A stretch of 64,000 nt of DNA from positions 19,101 to 83,100 of the forward strand of contig NZ_JRQN01000011.1 of NCBI RefSeq assembly GCF_000785785.1, written 5' to 3'. The position numbers and the translations under genes are program-made. The stretch is from Streptococcus uberis (GTDB lineage: Bacteria > Bacillota > Bacilli > Lactobacillales > Streptococcaceae). This document shows, piece after piece, positions 10,836 to 21,422 of the stretch. Numbering within the stretch: position 1 is the stretch's first letter; every line of letters begins with the position of its first letter. The notes below the pieces were generated by a model that was given only the letters and a program-made list of their open reading frames with translations, was not told where the DNA came from and did no database searches.

Positions 10836-13800
10836 GTGGTTGACGTAAATCGTTTTAAAAGTATGCAAATCACATTAGCTTCACCAAGTAAAGTCCGCTC
10901 ATGGTCTTACGGGGAAGTTAAGAAACCTGAAACAATCAACTACCGTACGTTAAAACCAGAACGTGAAGGTCTGTTTGACGAAGTCATCTTTGGACCAACA
11001 AAAGACTGGGAGTGTGCGTGTGGTAAATATAAGCGTATCCGTTATAAAGGAATCGTTTGTGACCGTTGTGGTGTAGAAGTAACTCGTGCCAAAGTTCGTC
11101 GTGAACGTATGGGACATATTGAGTTGAAAGCACCAGTATCTCATATTTGGTATTTCAAAGGAATTCCATCACGTATGGGATTAACCTTAGATATGAGTCC
11201 ACGTGCCTTGGAAGAAGTTATTTACTTCGCAGCTTATGTTGTTATTGATCCTATGGACACACCTCTTGAGCCAAAATCACTCTTAACAGAACGTGAATAC
11301 CGTGAAAAAATTCAAGAATATGGACACGGTTCATTTATTGCTAAGATGGGTGCAGAAGCCATTCAAGATCTCTTGAAACGCGTTGATTTACCTACGGAAA
11401 TTGCTGAGCTTAAAGAAGAGCTAAAATCAGCAACAGGGCAAAAACGTATTAAGGCAGTTCGTCGCTTAGATGTTCTTGATGCCTTTAATAAATCTGGAAA
11501 CAAACCTGAGTGGATGGTATTAAATATCCTCCCGGTTATCCCACCAGATTTACGTCCAATGGTTCAATTGGATGGTGGCCGTTTTGCTGCTTCTGACTTG
11601 AATGACTTGTACCGTCGTGTTATCAACCGTAACAACCGTCTTGCTCGTTTATTAGAATTAAATGCACCTGGTATTATCGTTCAAAATGAAAAACGGATGT
11701 TGCAAGAAGCCGTTGATGCTTTGATTGATAACGGCCGTCGTGGTCGTCCAATTACTGGACCAGGAAGTCGTCCATTGAAATCATTAAGCCACATGCTTAA
11801 AGGTAAACAAGGTCGTTTCCGTCAAAACTTGCTTGGTAAACGTGTTGACTTCTCAGGTCGTTCCGTTATCGCAGTTGGTCCAACTCTTAAAATGTACCAA
11901 TGTGGTGTGCCACGCGAAATGGCCATCGAACTTTTCAAACCATTTGTTATGCGTGAAATTGTTGCTCGTGAATTTGCTGGTAACGTAAAAGCTGCTAAAC
12001 GTATGGTTGAACGTGGTGATGAACGCATTTGGGATATTCTTGAAGAAGTTATCAAAGAACACCCAGTTCTCCTTAACCGCGCACCGACTCTTCACAGACT
12101 AGGTATTCAAGCATTTGAACCTGTACTGATTGATGGTAAAGCACTTCGTCTTCACCCACTTGTTTGTGAAGCCTACAATGCCGATTTCGATGGAGACCAA
12201 ATGGCCATCCACGTACCACTTTCAGAAGAAGCGCAAGCTGAGGCACGTTTATTGATGCTTGCAGCGGAGCATATTCTCAACCCTAAAGACGGTAAGCCAG
12301 TCGTTACACCATCACAGGACATGGTTTTGGGTAACTATTATCTAACTATGGAAGATCCAGGTCGTGAAGGCGAAGGCATGATCTTCAAGGATAAGGATGA
12401 AGCTGTTATGGCTTATCAAACGGCTATGCGCATTTACACAGTCGCGTTGGTGTTGCCGTTGAAAGTATGCCAAATAAACCTTGGAAAGATAGTCAAAGAA
12501 ATAAAATTTTAGTAACAACTGTTGGTAAAATCTTATTCAATGCAATCATGCCTGAAGATCTTCCTTACTTAAATGAACCAAATAATGCCAATTTAACTGA
12601 GGGTACGCCAGATAAATATTTCCTTGAACCAGGTAAAGAAATCCAAGAATTGATTGATTCATTAGAACTTAATGTACCGTTCAAGAAGAAAAATCTTGGA
12701 AATATCATTGCTGAAACCTTCAAACGTTTCCGTACGACAGAAACATCAGCATTCCTTGACCGTCTTAAAGACTTAGGTTACTACCACTCAACTCTTGCTG
12801 GTTTGACAGTTGGTATTGCTGATATTCCTGTTATTGATAATAAAGTTGAAATTCTTGAAGCAGCTCACCATCGTGTTGAGGAAATCAATAAAGCATTTCG
12901 TCGTGGTTTGATGACTGATGATGACCGTTATGTTGCTGTTACAACAACTTGGCGTGAAGCTAAAGAAGCTCTTGAGAAACGCTTAATTGAAACACAAGAT
13001 CCTAAGAATCCAATCGTTATGATGATGGACTCAGGTGCCCGTGGTAATATCTCTAACTTCTCACAGCTTGCCGGTATGCGTGGGTTGATGGCTGCTCCGA
13101 ATGGTCGTATCATGGAACTTCCTATTCTTTCAAACTTCCGTGAAGGGTTGACCGTTTTGGAAATGTTCTTCTCAACTCACGGAGCTCGTAAAGGTATGAC
13201 CGATACAGCCCTCAAAACAGCCGATTCAGGATATCTTACTCGTCGTTTGGTTGACGTGGCTCAAGATGTTATCATCCGTGAAGATGATTGTGGAACTGAC
13301 CGTGGACTTCTTATCAAAGCTATTACAGATGGTAAAGAAGTTACAGAGACTCTTGAAGAACGTCTTCAAGGTCGTTACACACGTAAGTCTGTTAAACATC
13401 CAGAAACAGGTGAATTATTAATTGGTGCAGATCAATTGATTTCTGAAGATATGGCTCGCAAGATTGTCGAAGCGGGTGTTGAAGAAGTTACAATTCGTTC
13501 TGTATTTACCTGTGCAACTCGTCATGGTGTATGTCGTCACTGTTATGGTATCAACCTTGCAACAGGTGATGCTGTAGAAGTTGGTGAAGCAGTTGGTACG
13601 ATTGCTGCACAATCTATTGGTGAACCAGGTACACAGCTTACAATGCGTACCTTCCATACGGGTGGTGTTGCGTCAAATACCGATATTACTCAAGGTCTTC
13701 CTCGTATCCAAGAAATCTTTGAAGCACGTAACCCTAAAGGGGAAGCTGTTATCACAGAAGTTAAGGGTAAAGTGGTTGATATTGAAGAAGATGCTTCTAC

Positions 13801-14467
13801 ACGTACTAAAAAAGTATTTGTTGAAGGTAAGACTGGTAAAGATGAATACGTTGTTCCGTTTACAGCTCGTATGAAAGTTGAAATTGGTGATGAAATTAAT
13901 CGTGGTGCATCTTTAACTGAAGGTTCTATTCAACCAAAACGTTTACTTGAAGTCCGCGATACTCTTTCTGTTGAAACTTATCTTTTGGCTGAGGTACAAA
14001 AAGTTTATCGTAGCCAAGGGGTTGAAATCGGGGATAAGCACGTTGAGGTAATGGTTCGTCAAATGCTTCGTAAAGTACGCGTCATGGATCCAGGAGATAC
14101 TGACTTATTACCAGGAACACTTATGGATATCGCAGATTTCACAACTGCTAATAAAGACTTTGTTATCTCTGGTGGTATTCCAGCAACTTCTCGTCCAGTT
14201 CTTATGGGGATTACAAAAGCTTCACTTGAGACAAATTCATTCTTGTCTGCTGCATCATTCCAAGAAACCACTCGTGTTCTTACAGATGCTGCTATCCGTG
14301 GTAAAAAAGATCACCTTCTTGGTCTTAAAGAAAATGTTATCATTGGTAAAATTATCCCAGCTGGTACTGGTATGGCTCGTTACCGTAACATTGAACCGCA
14401 GGCAATCAATGAAGTTGAAATTATTGAAGAACCTACTATCGAAGAAACAGTGCAAACTGAAAACTAA
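10836..14467 (+). CDS. rpoC: RNA polymerase beta' subunit, one apparent frameshift
   Basis: Beta' subunit of about 1210 aa after repair. GTG at 10836 is the start (product [19 protein letters not shown]) with AGAAAGG eight bases upstream. The zinc finger is [20 protein letters not shown], the active-site motif NADFDGDQ binds the catalytic magnesium, and the trigger-loop region is [13 protein letters not shown]. The frame breaks at 12417-12420: CAAACGGC should be CAAAACGGC, restoring [25 protein letters not shown] real break would be lethal, so one missing A in a homopolymer is the sensible reading. Confidence 0.97.
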
Positions 14468-14468
14468 T

Positions 14469-14496
14469 AAAAAGAGTCAATTGACTCTTTTTATTT
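14469..14496 (+). terminator. rpoC terminator
   Basis: Perfect palindrome AAAAAGAGTCAA / TTGACTCTTTTT two bases after the rpoC stop, followed by ATTTTA. It ends the rpoBC transcript. Confidence 0.92.
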
Positions 14497-14568
14497 TACT
14501 TGTGAGCATAAACTTTTAAAAAAAATTACTATTTAGCTATAATATTCTAAAGAGAAGGTAATGTATTT

Positions 14569-14943
14569 ATGTATCAAGTAATAAAGATGTATGGCAACTG
14601 GGAACCCTGGTGGTTTGTTGACGGATGGCAAAATGATATTATTTATAAAAAAGAGTTTGATAAGTGGGAGTATGCCTTGAAAGATTACCAGAATGAATGG
14701 GAAATCTTGAAAGAACAGTATCCAAACTTACACAGTCAAAAAAATTTATTGGCTACCTTTTGGAATGACAATGAAAAGAAATGGTGTGAAGATTGTACAG
14801 ATGATTTACAACAATATCACTCACTCTTACTCTTAAAAGATAATGACATTATTCCTCTTGAAAAAAACATTGCTTCTTTTGAACAACGTAATGATAACCC
14901 ACCAGTGTCATCTATTTGCAAATTAAGAATAAAAAAAAACTAA
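14569..14943 (+). CDS. DUF1033 family protein
   Basis: A 124-aa soluble protein rich in Trp, Asp and Lys (YGNWEPWWFVDGWQNDI at residues 8-24). This matches the streptococcal DUF1033 family, which occurs between rpoC and the com operon in many streptococci. No catalytic motif is visible and the function is unknown. It stands as a single gene between two terminators; AGAGAAGG lies upstream of its ATG. Confidence 0.85.
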   Translation: MYQVIKMYGNWEPWWFVDGWQNDIIYKKEFDKWEYALKDYQNEWEILKEQYPNLHSQKNLLATFWNDNEKKWCEDCTDDLQQYHSLLLLKDNDIIPLEKNIASFEQRNDNPPVSSICKLRIKKN

Positions 14944-14971
14944 CTTAGTCCAATAAGTTAGTTTTTTTTTT
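14934..14971 (+). terminator. Terminator after the DUF1033 gene
   Basis: Arms CTAACTTA / TAAGTTAG with a six-base loop, flanked by an A-run and followed by ten Ts. The T-run abuts the ComX-type box of the com operon. Confidence 0.93.
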
Positions 14972-14977
14972 CGAATA
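14970..14977 (+). promoter_or_regulatory. ComX (SigX) box of the comY operon
   Basis: TTCGAATA, one base different from the streptococcal competence consensus TACGAATA, ending 20 bases before the comYA start codon. No ordinary -35/-10 pair is present between the terminator and the gene. The same spacing is seen at the ssb gene of this window. Confidence 0.75.
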
Positions 14978-14997
14978 AATGTGTAAGGAGGTTAATA

Positions 14998-15939
14998 ATG
15001 ATTCAAGGATTGGGGAAACAGTTAGTAAGAGAAGCAGTGACTTTGAATGTCCAGGATATTTATATCTTACCAGAAGGCGACAATTACATTGTCTATTTTC
15101 GGTTAAACGAAGAGCGTTATTATTCTGAAAATTTTCAATCAGGGCAATTACAACAATTAATTAGTCATTTTAAATTTCTCGCTGGCATGAATGTGGGTGA
15201 AAAGAGACGATGTCAATTAGGATCATGTGATTATAGCATTGGTGAAAACTCCATGATTTCACTTCGATTTTCCACTGTTGGAGATTATCGCGGCTTTGAA
15301 AGTATGGTAATCAGGATTATCTATCCTTTTGACAATAATAATAGCTATTGGTCTGATAAAGATAAGAAGCTTAAACAATATCTGATTGGAAGGGGATTAT
15401 TCCTTTTTTCTGGACCGGTAGGATCTGGGAAAACTAGTTTAATGTATCAACTAATCGCAGAGCGAGCTAAAAATAGTCAAGTCATAACAATCGAAGACCC
15501 TGTAGAAATTAAAAATAACATATTTTTGCAATTGCAAGTGAATGAGAGTATTGGAATGACCTATGACAACCTCATCAAGCTATCATTAAGACATCGTCCG
15601 GATATATTAGTCATTGGAGAAATTCGTGACAAAGAAACAGCTAAAGCTGCAATAAGAGCTAGCCTAACAGGAGCTATGGTCTTTTCAACAGTTCATGCTA
15701 AAAGCATACCTGGTGTCTATGCTAGGTTACTGGAATTGGGAATCAGTCACAATGAATTAGAAAACACCCTAAAATTAATTGTTTATCAACGAATAATGGG
15801 AAAGAAAGGCTTAATTGATTTTGCTCATAAAAATTTTATCCAACACACACATGAAGATTGGAATCAAGAGATTAATCAACTGGTTACAAAAGGATGTCTC
15901 TCTAGGGAAGAAGGCGAAAAAGAGAAAATTATCTTCTAA
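14998..15939 (+). CDS. comYA: ComYA (ComGA) competence pseudopilus ATPase
   Basis: Cytoplasmic secretion-type ATPase that powers assembly of the transformation pilus. Walker A is GPVGSGKTSLMYQL (about residues 139-152), the Asp box is TIEDPVEI, and Walker B is DILVIGEIRD. A His box is in STVHAKS. The length of 313 aa is usual for streptococcal ComYA. AAGGAGG lies seven bases before the ATG. It is the first gene of the com operon and its end overlaps comYB. Confidence 0.96.
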   Translation: MIQGLGKQLVREAVTLNVQDIYILPEGDNYIVYFRLNEERYYSENFQSGQLQQLISHFKFLAGMNVGEKRRCQLGSCDYSIGENSMISLRFSTVGDYRGFESMVIRIIYPFDNNNSYWSDKDKKLKQYLIGRGLFLFSGPVGSGKTSLMYQLIAERAKNSQVITIEDPVEIKNNIFLQLQVNESIGMTYDNLIKLSLRHRPDILVIGEIRDKETAKAAIRASLTGAMVFSTVHAKSIPGVYARLLELGISHNELENTLKLIVYQRIMGKKGLIDFAHKNFIQHTHEDWNQEINQLVTKGCLSREEGEKEKIIF

Positions 15940-16904
15940 AAAACAGTATCAACTCATTCAATTGCTACATAATCTCCAAGCAAGTGGCTTTAATCTGGTT
16001 GAAATGGTCTCTTTTTTAAAAAAGAGTAAATTATTAACAGAGACCCATGTAACTATAATGGAAAGTCATATGATAAATGGTAGTAGTTTAGCAAATATAA
16101 TGCTTGAGTTGGGATATTCTGATAATGTGGTAACTCAACTAAGCTTTGCGGAGTTACATGGAAATAGTCAAACCAGTCTTGAAAATATTGAAGCCTATCT
16201 TTTACAGGTAAATCATATAAAAAAGAAAACGCTTGAAGTCATAACCTATCCAATAGTTTTACTTGTGTTTCTGGTCATCATAATGTTAGGCTGCGCCAAT
16301 ATTTATTGCCTTCACTTAAAGAAGGTAATGCCATTACTCAACTCTTAACCTATTTCCCTCAATTATTAGTATGCAGTTTCTTATCTATTCTCTTTACAGG
16401 GTTACTAATGCTTTTTATAAAAAAACGTAGTTCACCGCTCAAATTAATAAGTTTTATTAGCAGGTTACCAGTATTAGGTCAAGTTTTTCAACTCTATATG
16501 ACAGCTTATTTCGCAAGAGAATGGGGGAATTTAATTGGTCAGGGCTTAGAGCTGTCAACGATATTAAATATCATGATAGCTGAAAAATCACAGTTAGTTA
16601 GAGAACTTGGTCAAGAAATGAAGCAGTCATTAATTGAAGCATTGCCTTTGATCAAAAAGTATTAGACTATCCATTTTTTAAAGATGAACTTAGTTTAATT
16701 ATTTCGTATGGTCAAATAAAATCAAAATTAGGAAAAGAGTTGGAAATCTATGCCAAAAACACAATGGAGAATTACTTCAGACTCTTAATTCAAGCAACAC
16801 AAATTATTCAACCGATAATTTTCTTAATAGTTGCATTAGTCATCGTCATGATTTACGCAGCTATGTTATTGCCAATTTATCAAAATATGGGAGGTCACAT
16901 ATGA
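15851..16904 (+). CDS. comYB: ComYB (ComGB) pseudopilus platform protein, two apparent frameshifts
   Basis: Polytopic membrane protein of the GspF/PilC family that forms the platform for ComYA. About 351 aa after repair. The sequence is broken twice: near 16290 (TTAGGCTGC; an added base restores MLGLRQYLLPSLKEGN) and near 16639 (GAAGCATT; GAAGGCATT restores IEGIAFDQKVLDYPFF). Membrane segments occur near IVLLVFLVIIML, in LLVCSFLSILFTGLLMLF and at the C-terminus (IIFLIVALVIVMIYAAMLL). The start ATG lies inside the 3' end of comYA and has no clear ribosome site, so translation is probably coupled. Its TGA overlaps the comYC start. Confidence 0.85.
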
Positions 16905-17227
16905 AAAACACAATCTTATCAGTAAAAAACAAAACAGTAGCTGCATTTACTCTTTTAGAGATGTTGATGGTCATTTTAATCATCTCAGTTCTAATGCTAT
17001 TATTTATTCCGAATCTTAATAAACAAAAAGAAAAAGTATTAGATATTGGTGGCGAAGCACTTGTCAAAATTGTCGAAAATCAGGCTGAATTGTATGCACT
17101 AAATCACGATGGAAAAGAAGCGAGTTTAACTGACTTGAAATCAAGTGGTAATCTAACTGCAGAACAAATCAAGGCTTATGATGATTATTACAGTAAACAC
17201 AATGAAAAGTCAAAAAAAGTTAAGTAA
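16901..17227 (+). CDS. comYC: ComYC (ComGC) major competence pilin
   Basis: Major pseudopilin of the transformation pilus, 108 aa. The type IV prepilin signal is AAFTLLEMLMVILIISVLML, with the +5 Glu, and cleavage expected before Phe. A hydrophobic N-terminal helix and a short charged C-terminal domain follow. Its ATG overlaps the comYB stop (ATGA), showing translational coupling. The prepilin peptidase is not in this window. Confidence 0.95.
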   Translation: MKNTILSVKNKTVAAFTLLEMLMVILIISVLMLLFIPNLNKQKEKVLDIGGEALVKIVENQAELYALNHDGKEASLTDLKSSGNLTAEQIKAYDDYYSKHNEKSKKVK

Positions 17228-17624
17228 AAATATAGCTGCTTTTACGTATATTGAAACATTGATTTGTTTAACGATTGCCAGTTTTTCAATTCTTATGTTA
17301 ACTACGAGTGTTGATATTATTTTTATAAAGGCAAGACATCACCTTTTTTTTATCGAGTTTGAGAATTTTTATCGTCATTGTCAAAAAATCACAATTTTAA
17401 AGCGTTCGGCTGGTGAAATGGAATTTGCAGAGCGATCAATCACATATCAAAGTGAACAAATGGAGTTACCCAAAACAATTAAACTAGGATTTGTGAACAA
17501 GGTGAAATTAAATCAATATGGAGGTAATCATTCATTGGCAAAAATAAATTTTATCAGTTCTGATGAAATAATTACCTATACTTTAAATCTAGGAAGTGGT
17601 ACCTATAAAAAATCAAAAGATTAA
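17202..17624 (+). CDS. comYD: ComYD (ComGD) minor pseudopilin
   Basis: A 140-aa minor pilin. The prepilin-like segment AAFTYIETLICLTIASFSIL (about residues 12-31) includes Glu at the usual place. The ATG at 17202 is chosen because it places this segment near the N-terminus; it overlaps the end of comYC by 26 bases. Fourth gene of the com operon. Confidence 0.9.
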   Translation: MKSQKKLSKNIAAFTYIETLICLTIASFSILMLTTSVDIIFIKARHHLFFIEFENFYRHCQKITILKRSAGEMEFAERSITYQSEQMELPKTIKLGFVNKVKLNQYGGNHSLAKINFISSDEIITYTLNLGSGTYKKSKD

Positions 17625-17895
17625 AGCCTATATCCTTTTTGAAAGTCTTGTTGCATTAGGGATATTAGTTTATATTGTTATCGTCATTTTGGGCTCAATA
17701 AGGCAATATCAACAACTACATCAACAGTATAAAGCTGAAGAAGAAGTTTTAAATAGTGCAATAATGGCTATTCAATCAAGAAAAAATAAATTGGCTATTA
17801 ATGGTACAGATATTTTTGTTCATTCTACAGAAAAGGAAGTAGTAATCACCAATGGTCAAAAAGAAGTATTGCGGATTAGCAAAGTTAATGATTAA
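17596..17895 (+). CDS. comYE: ComYE (ComGE) minor pseudopilin
   Basis: A 99-aa minor pilin with the hydrophobic N-terminal helix IKAYILFESLVALGILVYI; Glu follows the YILF cleavage-type region. A GTG start overlapping comYD by 29 bases is the best candidate; the exact start is uncertain because no separate ribosome site is clear. The small size and position fit ComGE. Confidence 0.85.
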   Translation: MVPIKNQKIKAYILFESLVALGILVYIVIVILGSIRQYQQLHQQYKAEEEVLNSAIMAIQSRKNKLAINGTDIFVHSTEKEVVITNGQKEVLRISKVND

Positions 17896-18304
17896 AGCCT
17901 TCACCTTGTTAGAAGCGATGATTGCACTCTTAGTGGTTTCAGGTTCATTATTAGTTTATCAAGGATTGACCAAGTCAACGTTTGCTAATATTAATTTTTT
18001 AAGACAAAACAATCAAGATAGTTGGCTTTTATTTGCACATCAGTTTAGAGCTGAATTAGAGAGGGCACAATTTGTAGATATTAGTGGAAATAAATTAATG
18101 ATTCAGAAGGATCAGAAAAAAGTATCCTTTAGAGTTACTGAAAAACACGATTTTAGAAAATCTGCGGCTAATGGTAAAGGCTACAATCCCATGCTTTTTC
18201 ATGTTAGAAAGGCCGAAATGTTCTGTCAAGACAAGGAATTAACAATTCATTTTCTATGGGAAAATGGCATGGAAAGGGATTTTGTTTATGTATTTGCAAA
18301 GTAA
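17888..18304 (+). CDS. comYF: ComYF (ComGF) minor pseudopilin
   Basis: Starting at ATG 17888, which overlaps the comYE stop, the product begins MIKAFTLLEAMIALLVVSG, a textbook prepilin signal. The 138-aa length is normal for ComGF. It contributes to the minor-pilin tip complex with ComYD, E and G (family knowledge). Confidence 0.9.
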   Translation: MIKAFTLLEAMIALLVVSGSLLVYQGLTKSTFANINFLRQNNQDSWLLFAHQFRAELERAQFVDISGNKLMIQKDQKKVSFRVTEKHDFRKSAANGKGYNPMLFHVRKAEMFCQDKELTIHFLWENGMERDFVYVFAK

Positions 18305-18638
18305 AGTTAAAGCAGGTGTACTCTTGTATTCACTTTTAATGGCTTCAATTTTTATGATGATTGTACAAATTTATATTAATCAAACAAAACAGTTTTATGC
18401 AGAACATCAAGCTCATATTGCTGTTGCCAAAGCTTATGTAATGGCAGAAATGGTTAGATTAACCAAACTCGAAAAAAAGTCGGGACAATTGAAGTTTAGT
18501 ACAGGTCGAATTCGCTATGTTGAAGAGGAGGGTCACATACATATGGATGTAACGGTTGAAGGGGGGTATCATTACCAATTTAACTTTGATACAGATGAAT
18601 CCAACATTACTAATGCTAATTTGAAAAAAGTAGACTAA
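18288..18638 (+). CDS. comYG: ComYG (ComGG) minor pseudopilin
   Basis: A 116-aa protein with an N-terminal hydrophobic helix (AGVLLYSLLMASIFMMIVQIY) but no canonical FTLLE motif, as is usual for ComGG. It overlaps comYF by 17 bases. It is the last pilin gene; about 230 AT-rich bases without a clear terminator separate it from the next gene. Confidence 0.85.
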   Translation: MYLQSKVKAGVLLYSLLMASIFMMIVQIYINQTKQFYAEHQAHIAVAKAYVMAEMVRLTKLEKKSGQLKFSTGRIRYVEEEGHIHMDVTVEGGYHYQFNFDTDESNITNANLKKVD

Positions 18639-18870
18639 AATCAAAATTTACAAAGGAAAAAGTCAAAAAATAAAAGAAAACTCAAATACCCAAATAAGAA
18701 GAAGGATTAGACTAGACGGATACTTACTTAGAGGAGTAGATAACAGGAAAATTGCAATCGTTACGACATAAGATGAAAAATAATTGAAAATAAATGGCGA
18801 ATTAATGAAAATAGATTTGAATAAAGTGGTCATTCTTTTCAATTAAGCTTAAATTTGTTATGATAGATTT

Positions 18871-19826
18871 ATGGATTTTGAAAAGATTGAAAAAGCCTTT
18901 GAGCTTATTTTGGAAAATAGTCAGTTGATTGAAACTGACTTAAAGACACATATCTACGATGCAATGATTGAACAAAATTCTTTTTATTTAGGTGCAGAAG
19001 GTGCAAGTCCTCAGGTTGAAAAGAACATTAAAGCCTTAAAGGAATTGCATTTATCAAAGGAAGAATGGCGTCGTGCTTTTCAGTTTGTCTTTATCAAAGC
19101 TTCGCAAACTGAAAAATTACAAGCAACCATCAGTTCACCCCAGATAGTCTTGGTTTTATCATGCTCTATATTATGGAGACGTTGGTAGATAAGCAAGCAC
19201 TAGACTTGTTAGAGATAGGTAGTGGAACGGGTAATTTAGCACAGACAGTTTTGAATAATAGTAGTAAAAAAATTGATTACCTCGGTGTCGAGCTTGATGA
19301 TTTATTGATAGACTTGTCTGCTAGTATCTCAGAAATAATGGGATCTTCTGCCAAGTTTTTACAAGAGGATGCTGTTAGACCGCATATTCTCAAAGAGAGT
19401 GATATTATTATTAGTGATTTGCCTGTTGGGTATTATCCAAATGATGATATCGCAAGTCGCTATAAGGTTGCCAGTAAAGACGAGCATACCTATGCCCATC
19501 ATTTGCTGATGGAACAATCTTTAAAATACTTAAAATATGGTGGTTATGCTATTTTTCTAGCTCCAACAAATATTTTAAACAGTCCACAGAGTGATCTCTT
19601 AAAAGAGTGGTTGAAAAATTATGCTCAAGTTATGGCAGTTATTACCTTACCAGATACAATGTTTGGTAATCCCAACAATGCCAAATCACTATTTGTTATT
19701 GGAAAAACCAAGAAGCAATTAGTAGAAACTTTTGTTTATCCGATTACTAATATTCAATCCACAGAAACAATTCAAGATTTTATGAGTAAGTTCAAAAAAT
19801 GGAAACTTGCTAATGTTATTTCATAG
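18871..19826 (+). CDS. Class I SAM-dependent (DNA adenine-type) methyltransferase, one apparent frameshift
   Basis: About 318 aa after repair. The N-terminal 90 residues are helical. The catalytic domain has the SAM-binding loop DLLEIGSGTGNLAQTVL and an N6-adenine-type motif IIISDLPVGYY (a variant of (D/N)PPY). The gene follows the com operon in many streptococci and is annotated there as adenine-specific methyltransferase; no DNA target-recognition domain is evident, so its substrate is open. The frame breaks near 19125: GCAACCATC should be GCAAACCATC, restoring LQANHQFTPDSLGFIMLY. Confidence 0.85.
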
Positions 19827-19881
19827 AATTTTTGATATAATAGTAGAGCATTACAGAAAACGATTACAAGTGAGGTAAAAA

Positions 19882-21074
19882 ATGTCAAAAACAATTGCAA
19901 TTAATGCTGGTAGTTCAAGTCTTAAATGGCAACTATATCAAATGCCTGAAGAAACAGTTCTTGCGCAAGGAATTATTGAACGTATTGGATTAGAAAATTC
20001 AATTTCAACTGTTAAGTTTAATGGTCAAAAACAAGAAGATATTACAGATATCCCAGATCATTCAACAGCGGTTAAAATTCTATTGAATGACTTAATTCAT
20101 TTAGGGATTATTGCATCTTATGATGAAATCACAGGAGTTGGTCACCGTATTGTGGCTGGTGGTGAATATTTCACAGATTCAGTATTAGTTGATGAAAAAG
20201 TAGTTGAACAAGTTGAAGAATTATCAGCATTAGCACCATTACATAATCCAGGTGCAGCAGCTGGTATTCGTGCTTTCCGCGAAATTTTACCAGATATTAC
20301 AAGTGTTTGTGTCTTTGATAATGCTTATCATATGACTATGCAACCACACACTTACTTATATCCAATTCCTCAAAAATACTATACTGAGCATAAAGTACGT
20401 AAATATGGGGCACATGGAACAAGTCATAAGTATGTTGCGCGTGAAGCGGCAAAAATGGTCAATCGTCCTGTTGAAGAGCTAAAAATTATTACAGCTCATA
20501 TTGGAAATGGTGTTTCTATAACAGCTAACTATCACGGAGAATCTATTGATACTTCAATGGGCTTCACACCACTTGCTGGTCCTATGATGGGGACACGTTC
20601 TGGCGACATTGATCCAGCGATTATTCCTTATCTTATTGAACGTGATCCAGAATTGAAAGATGCAGCTGACGCAGTCAATATGCTAAATAAAAAATCTGGT
20701 TTAAGCGGTGTATCTGGTATCTCAAGTGATATGCGCGACATTGAAGATGGTGTTCAAGCAAATGATCCAAATGCAGTTTTAGCTTACAATATGTTTGTTG
20801 ACCGCATTAAGAAATACATTGGTCAGTATTTTGCTGTATTAAATGGTGCAGACGTATTGGTCTTTACAGCAGGTATGGGTGAAAATGGACCATTGGTACG
20901 TGAGGATGTTATTTCTGGATTATCTTGGTTCGGAATGGAACTTGATCCTGAGAAAAATGTCTTTGGTTACCGCGGAGAAATTTCTACGCTGAATCAAAAG
21001 TTAAAGTTCTTGTTATTTCAACAGATGAAGAGTTGTGTATTGCACGCGATGTTGAACGCCTACGCCAAAAATAA
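19882..21074 (+). CDS. ackA: Acetate kinase, one apparent frameshift
   Basis: Converts acetyl phosphate and ADP to acetate and ATP, the last step of the Pta-AckA overflow route. N-terminal [14 protein letters not shown], catalytic segment [13 protein letters not shown], and HIGNGVSI and GMGENG nucleotide-site motifs are all present. The frame shifts near 20989: ACGCTGAATC should be ACGCCTGAATC, giving the normal C-terminus ([20 protein letters not shown]) and 397 aa. A cre-like sequence (ACAGAAAACGATTACA, 19853-19868) lies just after the TATAAT at 19835, suggesting CcpA control; one position departs from consensus. Confidence 0.94.
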
Positions 21075-21098
21075 AATTAGCAATAATTAATATAAATG

Positions 21099-21150
21099 AA
21101 TAGTACCTCAATGGTTAGAAACAATTCTAACAATTGAGGTACTATTTTTT
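21099..21150 (+). terminator. ackA terminator
   Basis: Arms AATAGTACCTCAAT / ATTGAGGTACTATT with an inner TTAGAA/TTCTAA stem, followed by a T-run 25 bases after the ackA stop. Confidence 0.92.
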
Positions 21151-21151
21151 C

Positions 21152-21195
21152 TTGACAAAAAATGTAAAGTGAACTATACTTAAAATGTAAAGTTA
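21152..21195 (+). promoter_or_regulatory. Promoter with paired direct repeats (putative autoregulatory operator)
   Basis: TTGACA, 17 bases, TATACT. Two near-identical copies of AAAATGTAAAGTNAA lie 23 bases apart: one fills the -35/-10 spacer and the second lies just after the -10. Placement over the core promoter of an XRE gene suggests autorepression (inference). Confidence 0.65.
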
Positions 21196-21217
21196 AGTTG
21201 ACAAAAAAGGAGAAAAT

Positions 21218-21421
21218 ATGAAAAATAAACTTCAAGAACTCCGAAAGCAAGGGAAGATAAGTCAATCAGAATTGGCTGAAAATGTTGGCGTAACTCGGCA
21301 AACAATTATTTCACTAGAAAAAGGTCGGTATAATGCTTCTTTGGAATTAGCTTTTAAACTTGCTAGATATTTTGATGTCAAGATTGAAGATATTTTTGAC
21401 TATGAAGGTGAGGATGTGTAA
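21218..21421 (+). CDS. XRE-family transcriptional regulator (67 aa)
   Basis: A compact Cro/CI-like protein that is almost wholly the helix-turn-helix domain (SQSELAENVGVTRQTIISLEKGRYNASLELAFKLARYF). AAAAAAGGAG precedes the ATG. It heads a three-gene unit with two membrane proteins. Such short XRE proteins next to a small membrane protein are common in Firmicutes. It probably controls its own unit through the direct repeats in its promoter. Confidence 0.85.
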   Translation: MKNKLQELRKQGKISQSELAENVGVTRQTIISLEKGRYNASLELAFKLARYFDVKIEDIFDYEGEDV

Positions 21422-21422
21422 A

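Noticed and set aside
10950..12095. Several antisense open frames within rpoC.
   Set aside because: They mirror a highly conserved coding strand and have no ribosome sites or family features.
12417..12520. Split rpoC as two genes or a pseudogene.
   Set aside because: One added A restores the conserved sequence, and the subunit is essential.
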